A stretch of 64,000 bases of DNA from Dipteris shenzhenensis (lineage: Eukaryota; Polypodiophyta; Polypodiopsida; Gleicheniales): assembly GCA_047967505.1 (NCBI GenBank), contig CM106541.1. One strand, 5' to 3'. Positions 24,191-34,459 of the stretch are shown here, one piece after another. How positions within the stretch are numbered: the first letter of the stretch is position 1; each line of letters opens with the position of its first letter. The position numbers were made by a program, and so were the translations under genes. The notes beneath the pieces are model-generated. The model saw only the letters and a list, made by a program, of their open reading frames with translations. It did not search any database and was not told where the DNA came from.

Positions 24191-24660
24191 AGTGGCTGGT
24201 AATTAACTTAGCCACGACAGATGTGGCTGATGAGAGCCACCACCACTGGGTAGTTATTCTCATTACCATGTCTAATCACTCATTACCATGCACTCTAGTT
24301 CTCTACTAAGCATGCGATCGCGGTGATTGGTAATTTTTATTGCACTCGTAGTGATTATGCATGCTAAAGCACGCTGGTGGGTGAGTAGTGACACGGTGGA
24401 ATCGTAGCCACGATAGACGTGGCTGATGACAGCCACCACCATCGGGCAGTAATTCCCACAAAAATAAATCATGAAGCCTAATCACCTCTAATCCCTCATT
24501 ACCATAATTTATTGCACTCGTAGTAATCATGCATGCAAGCCTAGTGGTGGTAACTGGAAGTTGAGTAATTGCGGGCCACTCCAGTGGCTAGTAATTAACT
24601 GACAGCCTGGTGGATCTTAGCCACCACCACAGACGTGGTTAGAATCGATGCCACCACCTT
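24190..24660. repeat. About 200-bp diverged direct repeats rich in gccaccacc
   Basis: Three copies begin with tagccac...acgtggct-type words at about 24,210, 24,406 and 24,619. The first two share gtggctgatga.agccaccaccat, attaccat and tgcactcgtagt.at.atgcatgc. Each start is itself an imperfect inverted repeat (agccacga...gtggct). Non-coding. Confidence 0.7.
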
Positions 24661-25060
24661 TAATCATTCATTACCATATGCAAGTCAGTACTGCCGCCTT
24701 GAATTATTCAAAATTTGGACCAACCACATGGTGGCTCTCACCTTGACAGTAGTCGGGGGCTATAACCACCGCAGTGGCTCTCACCTTGACAGTGTAGTCG
24801 GCTATTCCATTCCCTTAATCATTTCCTCTTATATCGCTCTCGAACGTTTCATTCTCCCTTGCATTCTCAAGCCTCCACTATTCCATTTTGTTCACCACTT
24901 CATCTTCTATCCCTCTTGACCATTTATTTCTTCCTTGCACTCTTCCTGCAACTTCTGTCCCCTCTCGTAATGGACCCTACATAGTCTGACAGCTCCTCAC
25001 ACAATCTTTCCTCCCCCTTTGCAACATAGTGCCAGAGCCCCTCCTCCCCTCATCTTGAAA
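24661..25060. other. Non-coding spacer
   Basis: Contains a repeated ggctctcaccttgacagt (24,731 and 24,777 region), then C/T-rich sequence leading into the coiled-coil pseudogene. No gene. Confidence 0.5.
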
Positions 25061-26960
25061 TTGTCACATATGGGAGCTCCTCTCTCTCTATTCAAAAGCC
25101 CAATTTGGATGCTCTCCAAAACTTCACCAGGATGGTGCAGGAGGTGAACATGAAGGAGTGGCAACTAGTCTATCAAGATCACAAGATTACCATCAATGAA
25201 AGCCTGATTCAAAAGGCTCTAGGAAATTGTGGAGGTAGTACACAAGCACACTTTTTCGAGAAGCAACATGATATTTTAGTCGTGTACCCCAACGCTTAGA
25301 TTAGTAAAGATGGTGCAGTCAAGATTTTGAGCTTGCCAACAGACCTCCAAGATGTACCAAAGGATACAATTCGCTTCTTTCCCGATACGAGAGGAACCTG
25401 CAAGTTCTGGCAGGTTCAAGCATTAGTAGAGCAATTGAAAGGACGTGATGTATCTTTCTCAAGAGCGATCTCCAAGAACATGTTAACCAATTTGAAGAAT
25501 TGCATGGATGGCCAATCCAAATTGTCATCTCAATCCACTAGAGTTGCAATGCACCTGATGGCATCCAACCTCAAAGGGATTTTTGAGAAATACGAGAAGC
25601 AGATGTCTCAGAAGGTGACTTTTCTACAAGAGAAAGCCACCGATGCAGCAAAGGCAATGCAACTTGAGAAAAGTCTCAAGGAAGGTGCAGAAGCCAAGGT
25701 AGAGGAGGCACAAGAGAGGGCCTTGCAGGCACAAGAGCAAGCTGAGACCGCCATAAAATTGGTCGACATGGAAAGGCATAGAAGAGAAGAAGTAGAGAAG
25801 CGCATGAAGGAGCTCCGAGATAGGCTCGAAGAAGTGAGAAATGATGGGGACATGGCAGACAAGGAGCTAGAAAAGATGCAAAAGGACCTTGAAGATCAAA
25901 GAGCTAAAAAGGAGGGTCTTTACAAATAGCTCTGCAACATGCAAATCTCATTGAAGATTGAAAAAGACCAGATGATGGAGGAGCTGAAAAGGGAGAATGC
26001 AGAAACCAGAAAGGTAATGTGGGAACTGTGAGAGAGCTTGGAGGCCAGGAAGGATGGGGCAAAGAGTAGCCGAGATGGAGAAGACAACGAGGCAGCTCCC
26101 TAGGCCAGGAAGGATGTAGAGAGTAGCCACCATAGTGGGGCAAGTTCCAGCCACCGCGGTGAGACCGCAGTGGAGAAATTTGCAGCAGCCACGGTGAGGG
26201 TTGTTTTTATGAAACATTGTTGGAAGTCCAAAGAGCAACCTACCCTACAAGAAGATCACAATAGATGTTTGCACAAGCTTGCCATGGCTTTCGACAGTTA
26301 AGAAAAGCAGTCTGTCACCCTACAAGATTTCCAAACTAGAGTGGAAGTCTTGGAAACTGCCCATGAAGAAGTTTTTCAAGAATTTACAAAAAGTCAACAG
26401 ATGCTAAGGGATTTTGATGCAGCTGTTGCACAGAGTGAGCAAAAAGTGGAGGAGATGAAGGAGAACATCCGCAGCCTTAAGATGAGGAAGGAAGGAATCA
26501 AGAAGCAACTTCGTCATGTACAGAGCAAGACTGTCATATTGACGACCATGGTAGTTAAATTGGATGCCTATCCTACTATGCAGCAAGGTTTGAAATGCAT
26601 GGTCTACCATACCCCCATCATAGATGACTGTTGTATCCGATGGCCTGCATGCTACCACCCTATGCATGTTTTTGCCTTTGGAGTGTGGGTGCATACAAAA
26701 TCGCTATGTAGAGAATATCATTTGCCATTGCCCAGGTCATAAACAGATCAAATAGATGCTGCAACTCAATTTGCCATTTAAGCAAAAGATCTTAAAGATA
26801 AGGAGCTCAAATTGAAGAAGGCCAAGACCAAACCTGACTGTGAGGAAAAGGAGCCTAAAGGGAGGAACTAGCCCCCTTCCGAAAAGGAGCAAAAACGGTC
26901 GAGCCTGCAACCAAAAAGCTCGAATCAAGGAAAGAGGAAGCGGCATGAAGGGAAGGAGTT
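25060..26960 (+). pseudogene. Decayed coiled-coil protein with degenerate zinc site
   Basis: One reading frame continues from about 25,060 to 26,742 through stops near 25,297, 25,927, 26,029, 26,101 and 26,299. It begins around NLDALQNFTRMVQEVNMKEW. A long charged coiled coil follows (LEKSLKEGAEAKVEEAQERA, 25,660-25,920), then a second coiled coil (26,341-26,540), then CCIRWPACYHPMHVF (26,630-26,675), which looks like a broken C/H zinc-binding segment. A lysine-rich tail (LKDKELKLKKAKTK) continues in a shifted frame to about 26,960. Similar hypothetical proteins with coiled coil, CxHxYHPxC-type site and basic tail are, to my memory, dispersed in ferns and other early land plants and may be mobile-element proteins. 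No function is assigned. It is certainly inactive as it stands. Confidence 0.55.
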
Positions 26961-27059
26961 TTTTAGATTGTAATCTATGTAATCTATTAATCTTCTCGAG
27001 AGTTTACTTGGGCAAGGTTTTCTCAACTAAGTGACTAGATAGTGTCCTTTGATCCACGC

Positions 27060-27260
27060 GAGCACGGTGATAATAATGAGAGATTTTGATTTGACACGTA
27101 ATGTGAGACAAAAGAATTTGATAGATCACTAATGGAGCACTAATGTGAGACTAAAAGGTTTCGATTAGTGAACTATTGTACCACGAAAGATTTTAATTAG
27201 ACAACTAATGTGAGACAAAAGATTTAGATTAGACAACTAACATGAGACTGAAGAATAAGG
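27060..27260. repeat. Short tandem words (attagacaactaatgtgag)
   Basis: Words like taatgtgagacaaaagattt recur about five times between 27,090 and 27,255 at 34-50-bp spacing. The last two copies (from about 27,187 and 27,221) are the most similar. Confidence 0.7.
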
Positions 27261-27299
27261 TCGGGCTCAATGAACTCTCTCCCTATTTAAGTGCAATGC

Positions 27300-27880
27300 A
27301 AACACAACTAAGAGCCATTATGAAATCTAGCCCCAAAACTCTGTACACCAATCCACCTACTACGAATCTATGGCATACCCAAAAGACTTTGTGATGTTTT
27401 TGTGATATCTGAAAACGATGTTGGATGGCATCCTCACAGAAACAGACCCGGAGAAGGAGGAAAATAGCTGCAAGGAGGACATGCTTTAGTGTTGGGTGTA
27501 TTACTTGGAGTCAGCACAAACGGTGATTATTAATTTCCCTGGCTATTGTTTTTTCTGGTCCTTTAAGGTACTTGTCAAGCTCATGATGTAGGTTTCTTTT
27601 GGCAAGACATGCATGAAAGAGGCTCGAAGATGTATAGAGCACAAAGAGTAGGATGAAGAGGACCCCAAGCAAAAGGAGTTACTATGGGCCTATAAGTCGG
27701 AGGAGTCAAGTAAGCAATGTGTGATCCGAGTGTGTGAAAAGGTCTGCCATAGTGCAACAGACTGGCCTCTAGAGCTGGGAGATGCTTGCTATAGAGAGGT
27801 TGATAAGATAATTGGGAGTCTGGAATTTCCTTGTTCTCATGGTGCTCGTAATACTTGATTTTGGATCAGCCTACTTCCAT
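27300..27880 (+). pseudogene. Unidentified decayed coding fragment
   Basis: From MAYPKDFVMFL (27,370) the plus strand reads through stops as ILTETDPEKEENSCKEDML, KTCMKEARRCIEHKE and DEEDPKQKELLWAYKSEES, to WPLELGDACYREVDKIIGS (27,800). The codon pattern and charged composition look protein-like and it lies directly downstream of the coiled-coil pseudogene, so it may be part of the same element. I recognise no domain. Confidence 0.3.
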
Positions 27881-27940
27881 GTTAGTACTTCAATGTTTTA
27901 AGTAGCCCGGTGGTTGAAATTCGACAGTTAAGATAACTAG

Positions 27941-28480
27941 TCTAAAGGGCACTAGCATTGTGCAATAAATTTTAGAATAGCACAGCAGTAGTGTAGGGAT
28001 AGCACGATGGGTTACACTAGAATATGAACAGCCACCACCGTGGTGGGGTTTGCTTCTATTATTACAAGATGAATGGATTCATTATGGGAAACCAACGTTG
28101 TGGTTGTTGGTATATACTAAAAGAAAGCATGGGATGAAATCTGATGGTTAATGAAACGATAAATAGTCTAAAGGGCACTCTTTTAGTATAGTGCTCACTG
28201 TGCAACAAATTTTAGGATAGCACGGCAATAGTGTAGGGACACAGTAGTAGTGCAGGATAAGTTATCACCAACATGGTGGTTGGTTTGCACTAGGATATGA
28301 ATAGCCACCAATGCAATGGTTTGCTTCTATTATTACAAGATGAATGGATTTGTAGGATGTGTGGATTCGTTATGGGAAACCAGCATGGTGGTTGTTGGGA
28401 TATACTAAAAACAAGCATGGGTTTTACCGTTTGGGATTTACAAAAACAATTTAATAAAACTAGCACGGTGGTTGTTTGGG
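27941..28480. repeat. About 225-bp tandem duplication with ccaccg/cggtgg dyads
   Basis: Two copies begin with tctaaagggcact (27,950 and 28,168) and share aaattttag.atagcac, agtagtg.agg, ctaggatatgaa.agccacca, tttgcttctattattacaag and gggaaacca.c.tggtggttg. Each contains short dyads such as ccaccaccgtggtgg (28,031). A third partial copy (agcacggtggttgtttggga) follows near 28,470. Confidence 0.8.
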
Positions 28481-28801
28481 ATATAAGAAGCAGTCTCAAT
28501 ACAAATTCCATTTTGTAGGACAAGTGGACATATTGTTTCCCTACAGTGAGACTACATATATTTCTTAGTACTATCTTAGTCGTCCTCGTCCACCACTCCA
28601 AGACACCCTAAGATGTGCTCATGCATGTCTAAATCCAATTTGAAGATACTCTTGCCCTTCTTTCATTGTGGGGGCACAAGTTGCATCTGGAACTTGATAG
28701 CTCTTACTAGATGAGAGTACAGACATGTTTGTGGACTCTTATGTAGCAGTTTGTAAATGCGGCCTCTCTTTGATGTTTTTTGTACCAAAAAGGTCCGACT
28801 A
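28481..28801. other. Non-coding spacer
   Basis: No ORF of interest. It probably contains the eroded 3' end of the minus-strand pseudogene that starts at 28,802. Confidence 0.4.
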
Positions 28802-29812
28802 CTACATCCCACTTCTTAAAGGTTGTTCTCCAATTATCCTTAAATGTTTTCTCAACCTTGTACTTATTTTTTGTGCACTGCAATAGAAAGTATGGGTCAT
28901 CTTCCTCGTTCTCCCTAGAATCTGTGATAACTGCAAAGTTATCCCCCTCTTCCAGATAGTCAATGAGGTCATCAAAACTCTCCCCAAACTATGGCGAGTT
29001 GTTTGTCTCTCCATTATTTGTGACTCCATCTGAATGTAAAAAAAAACTTAAACTTGATCCCATGTCTTTGCAGTTGCAATGTTCTCGCAATCGTCATGAT
29101 CCCCTATGATGCATGCACTATAGAAACAAGAAAGTTTTCTCGTTTTAACCAGTTGGTTGTTTGAAAAGCCCCATATGCTATACAGACCACGAAATCCTTT
29201 AATTTTGTCACAATCATGCCTGCTTCTCCTTTGCACTTCATCCACTTTCATGTCATGGAACACTCTGCGTACTATAGTATTCTTAAGGCTTTGTTTACTA
29301 TATGTTGAATGCACTCCTATGGAGAGGTTGGTTGTAAGCCATGTTACAACATCATGGGCATCATTGAGTTTCTTGAGGGCATGCTAATTGGTGTTTAAAG
29401 AGAGCTTGCTTAATAATAGCACCGCATCCATCATGTTCACCCTTGCCATGGCTAGACCCAAAGAAATTCCGCATCATGTCGGTCAGGGATTTGAACCTTG
29501 AGACGAAGTAGAATATTCCCACGTGCTGATTTAAATTGAGAGGCAGCACCATCTGACCACACCCAAGGTTGTTTTATATTTTCTGCATGGGGATTTTCCT
29601 TTTTCAACCATTCCCAATGTAGTAGAAAAGCATGCTACACAAATAGGGTGTCATGTTCCCTATCATCTGAAATGTAGAAATGGTAAGTGTGTTGCACTGA
29701 CCTGGACTCTTGTGAGTCATCAAATAGATTGGAATTAGGCATGGAAGAATCAAGCAAATGACTATACACAATATGAACAAGAATTGTTATCTGCTTGTTG
29801 TACCAATCATTA
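28802..29812 (-). pseudogene. C-terminal part of a decayed mobile-element ORF
   Basis: Minus reading, in order: NKQITILVHIVYSH (29,795), HTYHFYISDDREHDTLFV (29,690), WVWSDGAASQFKSAR (29,565), a frameshift, YFVSRFKSLTDMMRNFFG and HGKGEHDGCGAIIKQAL (29,500-29,400), a frameshift, DAHDVVTWLTTNLS (29,350), then QRRSRHDCDKIKGFRGLYSIWG and KTRKLSCFYSACI (29,230-29,110), ending near 28,802. From memory the signature S/TDGxxxQFKxxxxW, then NFFGxxHGKG, belongs to an unnamed mobile-element protein seen in mosses, ferns, conifers and some animals. The upstream half is not adjacent: it resumes at 35,802, beyond an inserted element. At least two frameshifts and one stop make it inactive. Confidence 0.6.
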
Positions 29813-29841
29813 GGGGAGAATTGGGGTCTCAAAAGGGCCTC
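29813..29841 (+). repeat. Left terminal inverted repeat (29 bp)
   Basis: Begins GGGGAGAATTGGGGTC and ends GGGCCTC. It is identical to the reverse complement of 35,773-35,801. Flanked on the left by TTA; the matching flank on the right is TAA, so a TA duplication is perfect and a three-base one has a mismatch. Confidence 0.92.
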
Positions 29842-30253
29842 CAATTAGTGTTTCCTAATTTCAAAGGATTAGAGAGTGATTTGAGGTGTACCAATGAGAG
29901 TGCTAGAAGGTGTGGGGCAATGGTATGTTGAGGTGGAGGGTGGGCAAGCCTGCAGAGAGCCCCTATTGGTTGCTCCCCTTACACTAGGGACCACCCAAAC
30001 CATCCCCCCCCCTCTTAACCCATGTTTGACCCTCCTACTAGGTGCACCTCCCCCACGGAGCCCAAAACTACCTTCAATGGGATGGTAGGGCCCTTGTGGC
30101 AAATTTTTCTTCTCCCCTCCCTCTTTCTGGGACCTCTGCCTCCCACTATTCTGGTCTAGCCTGTCAAAACACTCAGACTTAAACCAAATCCCACGCATTT
30201 TCCCTCTCCCCCCTCTTTCTTTGCTCCCTCCTGCTCTGGCCTACTTGCTGCAG

Positions 30254-30256
<3 letters not shown>
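29842..30256. other. Left subterminal region of the inverted-repeat element
   Basis: Non-coding and C-rich in its second half. It presumably holds the promoter and leader of the plus-strand ORF group that starts at 30,566. No defined motif seen. Confidence 0.4.

Positions 30257-30304
<48 letters not shown>
30257..30304. repeat. CT dinucleotide microsatellite
   Basis: About 24 uninterrupted CT units. It precedes a CT-rich 45-bp minisatellite. Confidence 0.97.
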
Positions 30305-30305
<1 letters not shown>

Positions 30306-30318
30306 CTCTCCCTCTCAT

Positions 30319-30518
30319 GTGCCTCTGTTGGAGCTACTCTATCCCTCTTCTTCTCCCTCTCTTGTGCCTCTATTGTTGTTGCTCTATCCCTCTCCTTCTC
30401 CCTCTCCTGTGCCTCTATTGCTGCTGCTCTGTCCCTCTCCTTCTCCCTCTCCTGTGCCTCTGTTGCTGTTGCTCTGTCCCTCTCCTTCTCCCTCTTTTAT
30501 GCCTCTATTAGAGCTGCA
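30319..30518. repeat. 45-bp CT-rich minisatellite, 4.4 copies
   Basis: Copies begin with gtgcctct(a/g)ttg at 30,319, 30,364, 30,409 and 30,454, with a partial copy starting at 30,499. Because 45 is a multiple of three, leucine/proline-rich ORFs run through it; they are artefacts of the repeat. The array ends about 50 bp before the ATG at 30,566, so it would be transcribed as a leader if that gene is real. Confidence 0.93.
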
Positions 30519-30565
30519 TTGCCTTGTGTAGGAGTCCCATTCTTGTTGTTGCAACCTCTACAAGC

Positions 30566-31830
30566 ATGGTGAGGAGAAAGGCTACAAGACCACGCAATGT
30601 TGTGACCTCTTATGTCTTCCACAACACCATAAATGCATTGGATGAGTGGATCCCTTGCACCTACAGCTTAAATGACTGGATAATAATGAAAGGATCAGCC
30701 AAAGGTTCACATAAGCTTCCCAAGAGCAAGAGAGATGACATCTTGCATGAGTGGAAGGGGCACATCTTGAAGTTCAAGTTTGGGAAGAAAGCATGGCTCA
30801 CAAAAGTGCAACATGTTTACATGGGAAAAGATATGGGGCTTCCTCCATCATTCAATCAATCTAGGATACCATCACACTGTGAGCCTTTCTATCTATGTAC
30901 CTTTTTCACTTGTAAGTGTAATGAGTCCATTTGGAAATTTTGTCTTTGGTTTCTAAGAGCTCTTATTCATGGTGGCAGATGTCTTCCCTTCGGACCTCGA
31001 GGAGTGGGAACCAGTTGAATCATTCATAGGCAAGTTCACTGCGATTCATGAGGATTTAGGTAAGAAAATGCATGCTAGGGAGAAGTTGGCCTCCTTGCGA
31101 ATGAAGAATGTGTATTGGTATAATGCAACATACATCACTCCAATGACATCATCAAGCTATGGCCGTCTGTAAACCATTGCACCACCACAACTTCAAGACA
31201 TGGATTGCGGTAATGTGAACTCGAGGACATTGCAATCATACAAGGACAAGATTGCAAAGGATGTGGGCATGGCCATGAAGTTTACATTTGGATCCAAATG
31301 GGCAAGGTTATCTTGGTTTATACCTCTGCACATTTTTGCTTCTTTATTTTAGAATATACATATGCATAGAACAAAAACTATGTGGTCCTGCAAGCGTGTA
31401 GATGAAAATGCTCTTGAAGATTTACTTAGGATGAATTGGGGAACTAGGTCAGGTGACCAGAAGGGTGATGTGTTTCAATGCCACGCATGTAAAGACAATG
31501 TGGTTATTAGATACCATTTGTCACGTCAAATGTTGTATTTAGCTTTTCAGTACACGTGCTGGAAGAAAACAAATGGCCGGTGGCTTCCCCTAGACTCCAA
31601 TGATGAAGACAATATGGGGGTAATTTTGTCTATTGATGTTGAAGAGGGAGATGTCAAGAATGTGAATGTCACATCGCAATGGACTCTAAGGGATGTGCGA
31701 GAACACCTATTGGTCATGGAGAATGGCATGTCAAAGTCCTTCTAATTTACCTTAAATGGTGATAAGATCAGCCGCCGTGTGAGAAGTGCAAATTTCATTC
31801 CTCCTGCAACTTTGAAGATTGCTAACAATG
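30566..31830 (+). pseudogene. Unknown protein of the inverted-repeat element, ORF group 1
   Basis: ATG at 30,566 (MVRRKATRPRNVV). A GT at 30,897 and AG at 30,978 join in frame, giving ...EPFYL-YVFPSDLEEWEPV and continuing to a stop at 31,172 (YITPMTSSSYGRL). Further coding-like sequence follows: MAMKFTFGSKWAR (31,300), then an ORF at 31,362-31,745 with CHAC (31,480), YTCWKKTNGRWLPLD and WTLRDVREHLL. A stop at 31,743 breaks FTLNGDKISRR and NFIPPATLKI. The last 90 residues have the rhythm of a ubiquitin-like fold (short strand, helix, F.LNG, PPATLKI); that is inference only. It is unrecognised otherwise, lies first after the left repeat, and is at least mildly degraded. Confidence 0.45.
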
Positions 31831-32124
31831 TGTTTGACTAGTGCAGCATTTAATTTTTTGTCTGTCAAATCCTAGTTATTGCTTCAAAAGATGATGGACA
31901 ATTAAATTAAAATGTTATTTCTTTTAATGTTTTCTCCTTTCAGTTCATGGTAGTAAATGTTTTTCAAAAAATTTGGGGATTTTATGATTAATTTTAATTT
32001 TTAGGGTTTTGATATATATTAAGGGGTAAGAGCCCTTTTTACATCACATTCTCACTTTCACATTTAGAGAGCCATAGAAACTCCCGTCCTCAGAAGTTAC
32101 TCCGTGCATCAACTGCTATTTGCC

Positions 32125-33639
32125 ATGGATTCAGCTATAACTGCGTTCCATCACTTCATCTCACGAATTGCATTTGCAAATCATGAGGAAGAGCTATTTT
32201 TAGTGTTTGATAGGACTTTAGATGTCCTAGGCACATATATGCGAGCCAAGGATGACTTCTCAGATCTCATCCTTTACATGCAACCTTTACATGCAAGATA
32301 ATTTCTCAAATTTTGCCTATACACTTGACCACACTTCAAAGAGATGGGTTCCCATAGATTACATAAAGTATATATTCGTAGAGGAACCCAAGTTTGTAAA
32401 GCGCTTGGCCCGCTTTTGTGACAACCTTACAGATGAAGGGTTTAGGACAGTTGAAGTTCAAGACATCCTAGACGCAGGGATCATAAGAAATATAGGCACC
32501 AAATTCCTTTCATGGGAGATGACATTCATCTTCCTTCTCCAAGAAGGAAATTTAGAGGAAGAAGCCTCATCGTCTAGCACCCCCTCTATTAGAACTGCTG
32601 ATCTGGTCATCCCTAGACTAGACTCGAACGTCTACATGGAAGAGAGTCTTGACGATCCAACAGAGGAGATGGAAGCAACTCAAGCATTGAGCCTACTTCA
32701 AGAGTCCCAAGTAGAGCAAGAATCTGCATCGGAGATCGTTGACCCAGACTCAGAATTATGGTCCTTGTCCCCCCTCATCATCGATGGAGAAGAGTACGTA
32801 TTCCTCCATGACATAGAGATTCTTTTTAGACTATGAGAGGATGAGGCACTCGGAGTCCTATCGGGGTTCGATGTTGACACAAGTGTCAAAGATCCTGGGG
32901 TTTTAGTTAATGAAGACCAGACAATGGAAGACTTTCTCTTGACGACGCTGGTTTCAATGAGGGATGCAGACATGTCCGTATACGATGCACAACCCTCTCA
33001 TGCAAAAGCTTCCACTTCGAACACAGGTTAGGAGAAAGCGTCCACCTCCTAAATGGAACATCACACAGCACCTGGTTCCATCAACATTGCAAATGAGGAA
33101 GGGATAGAAGCTGACGATGCTATAGTGGTAAGTTCGAACAATATTTTTTATTTTGATATTCTTTCAGTATAATTTGTTTTGTTGGTCTTCTAATGTTTGT
33201 TGAATTGTTGCAAGATGCATTCGAGCTTAATGAATTCTCATCTTGATGGGGTAATGTTCGCAGCACATTTGGGCAAGATCATTCTTTGGCCCATTACCTT
33301 GGCAAAGTCACAGAGCATATCGTGGTCTTTCACGGCAAATTTTCTCCTCGAGGTCCTTCGGAGCTGCTAAAGTGCAAGGCATTGTCGTGCACTATCGGAT
33401 ACTCCAACATTACTCAGAATGCCAACAAAGTCATTTTGGTACACCGCCTGGCTGCTATCAATGTCTTTGGATCAAACATTCATGGCAGGGCATTGGCGGC
33501 AGTGGCTATGTCTTTGGCAATAGGAGAGGAGGATGTTAGTCTTGTTGCGGCTAGATTTATATCTAGGAATCCACTAGGGGATTCAAAGACCCCTATTCTC
33601 GATGTACTCGAACTAGCCAAGAAGAAAGATAGCCTGTGA
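32125..33639 (+). pseudogene. Unknown protein of the inverted-repeat element, ORF group 2
   Basis: ATG at 32,125 (MDSAITAFHHFISRI). The frame is open to 32,301 and is broken by a 13-bp tandem duplication (cctttacatgcaa at 32,271-32,283 and 32,284-32,296). It resumes with NFSNFAYTLDHTSKRW and runs to 32,836, including VKRLARFCDNL, then a very acidic Ser/Glu segment. After single stops (near 32,834, 33,029 and 33,051) it reaches GTAAGT at 33,130. Following a candidate acceptor near 33,212-33,264 the last exon reads HSLAHYLGKVTEHIVVFHG to a stop at 33,637 (ILDVLELAKKKDSL). Its C-terminal 110 residues are well-formed, with alternating strands and small residues (VFGSNIHGRALAAVAMSLAI). I do not recognise the family. 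Confidence 0.45.
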
Positions 33640-33847
33640 GGCCTTTTGTATATATAAACATATATTTAAATGGATATTTCAATGGATACATGACTACATG
33701 TCTTTATTATTTATTTTAAGTTATCATTGCTCATCATGAGCCGTTGATGATATATTTTCTCCATCATTTTAATTGTGTTAATTTATTAAATTTCTAGCCA
33801 ATTTGGTATCATTTTCACTAATTCTGGGTATCAAGAGTTCATTTCTA
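33640..33847. other. Spacer within the inverted-repeat element
   Basis: AT-rich, no coding content. It lies between the end of ORF group 2 and the foldback sequence. Confidence 0.5.
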
Positions 33848-34114
33848 TCAAATCTTGAAGGAATTTCACCGTCGCGCAGAAGGGAAAAGTGTCCGGCATG
33901 TCACCAAGACCCCAGAAAGCCCAAAACCCACTAGGGCATGAATTTGGGCATTCTAGACTTGGACCCCAGAAAGCCCAAAACCCGCCTCGGCATGAATTTG
34001 GGCATTCTGGATGCCCAAATTCACACCATGGCGGGTTTTGGGCTTTCTAGGGCCCTGGCGATGTGCCAAACACTTTTCCCTTCTGCGCGACGGTGAAATT
34101 CCTTTAGAATTTGA
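33848..34114. repeat. 267-bp foldback / MITE-like palindrome
   Basis: The sequence is nearly its own reverse complement. Outer arms: 33,848-33,892 pairs with 34,070-34,114 (tttcaccgtcgcgcagaagg against ccttctgcgcgacggtgaaa). The inner arms, around cccaaaacccgcc...ggcgggttttggg, pair around 34,010. The left arm carries an extra 54-bp tandem copy (33,908-33,961 and 33,962-34,013). This is a foldback element or a MITE with arms to the centre; no target duplication is obvious. It sits between convergent ORF groups and would make a long hairpin in any RNA. Confidence 0.9.
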
Positions 34115-34459
34115 CACTATCCAAAACTTAACTTAAAATGACCTCCTCAGCAACTTGCACATGTAGGCACTTATGTCTTGGGTCCCTTAGTATCCCAATG
34201 ACATCGCTTGACTTCAATAAACTAGCTAGAGCATATGAACAGTCAATATCATCCCCGTCTGTTCTTGCATCACATCTTCCATGAAGTTCCTAAAGAAGAA
34301 CACAATAAAAACTTAGTCACAAACAGTGTAGCACAAAAGAGTGTAATCTCATTGGAACATTTGATAACCAACCTTATAGCCCAGACTCTCCTCTTTCTAG
34401 CACCACGAGTGGGTGCCAATGCATCCCATGTTATGTAAGCACCTTCTTTTCCTCTCCTT

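Noticed and set aside
30221-30531. Leucine/proline-rich ORFs resembling membrane or signal sequence
   Set aside because: Produced by a CT microsatellite and a 45-bp CT minisatellite whose unit is divisible by three.
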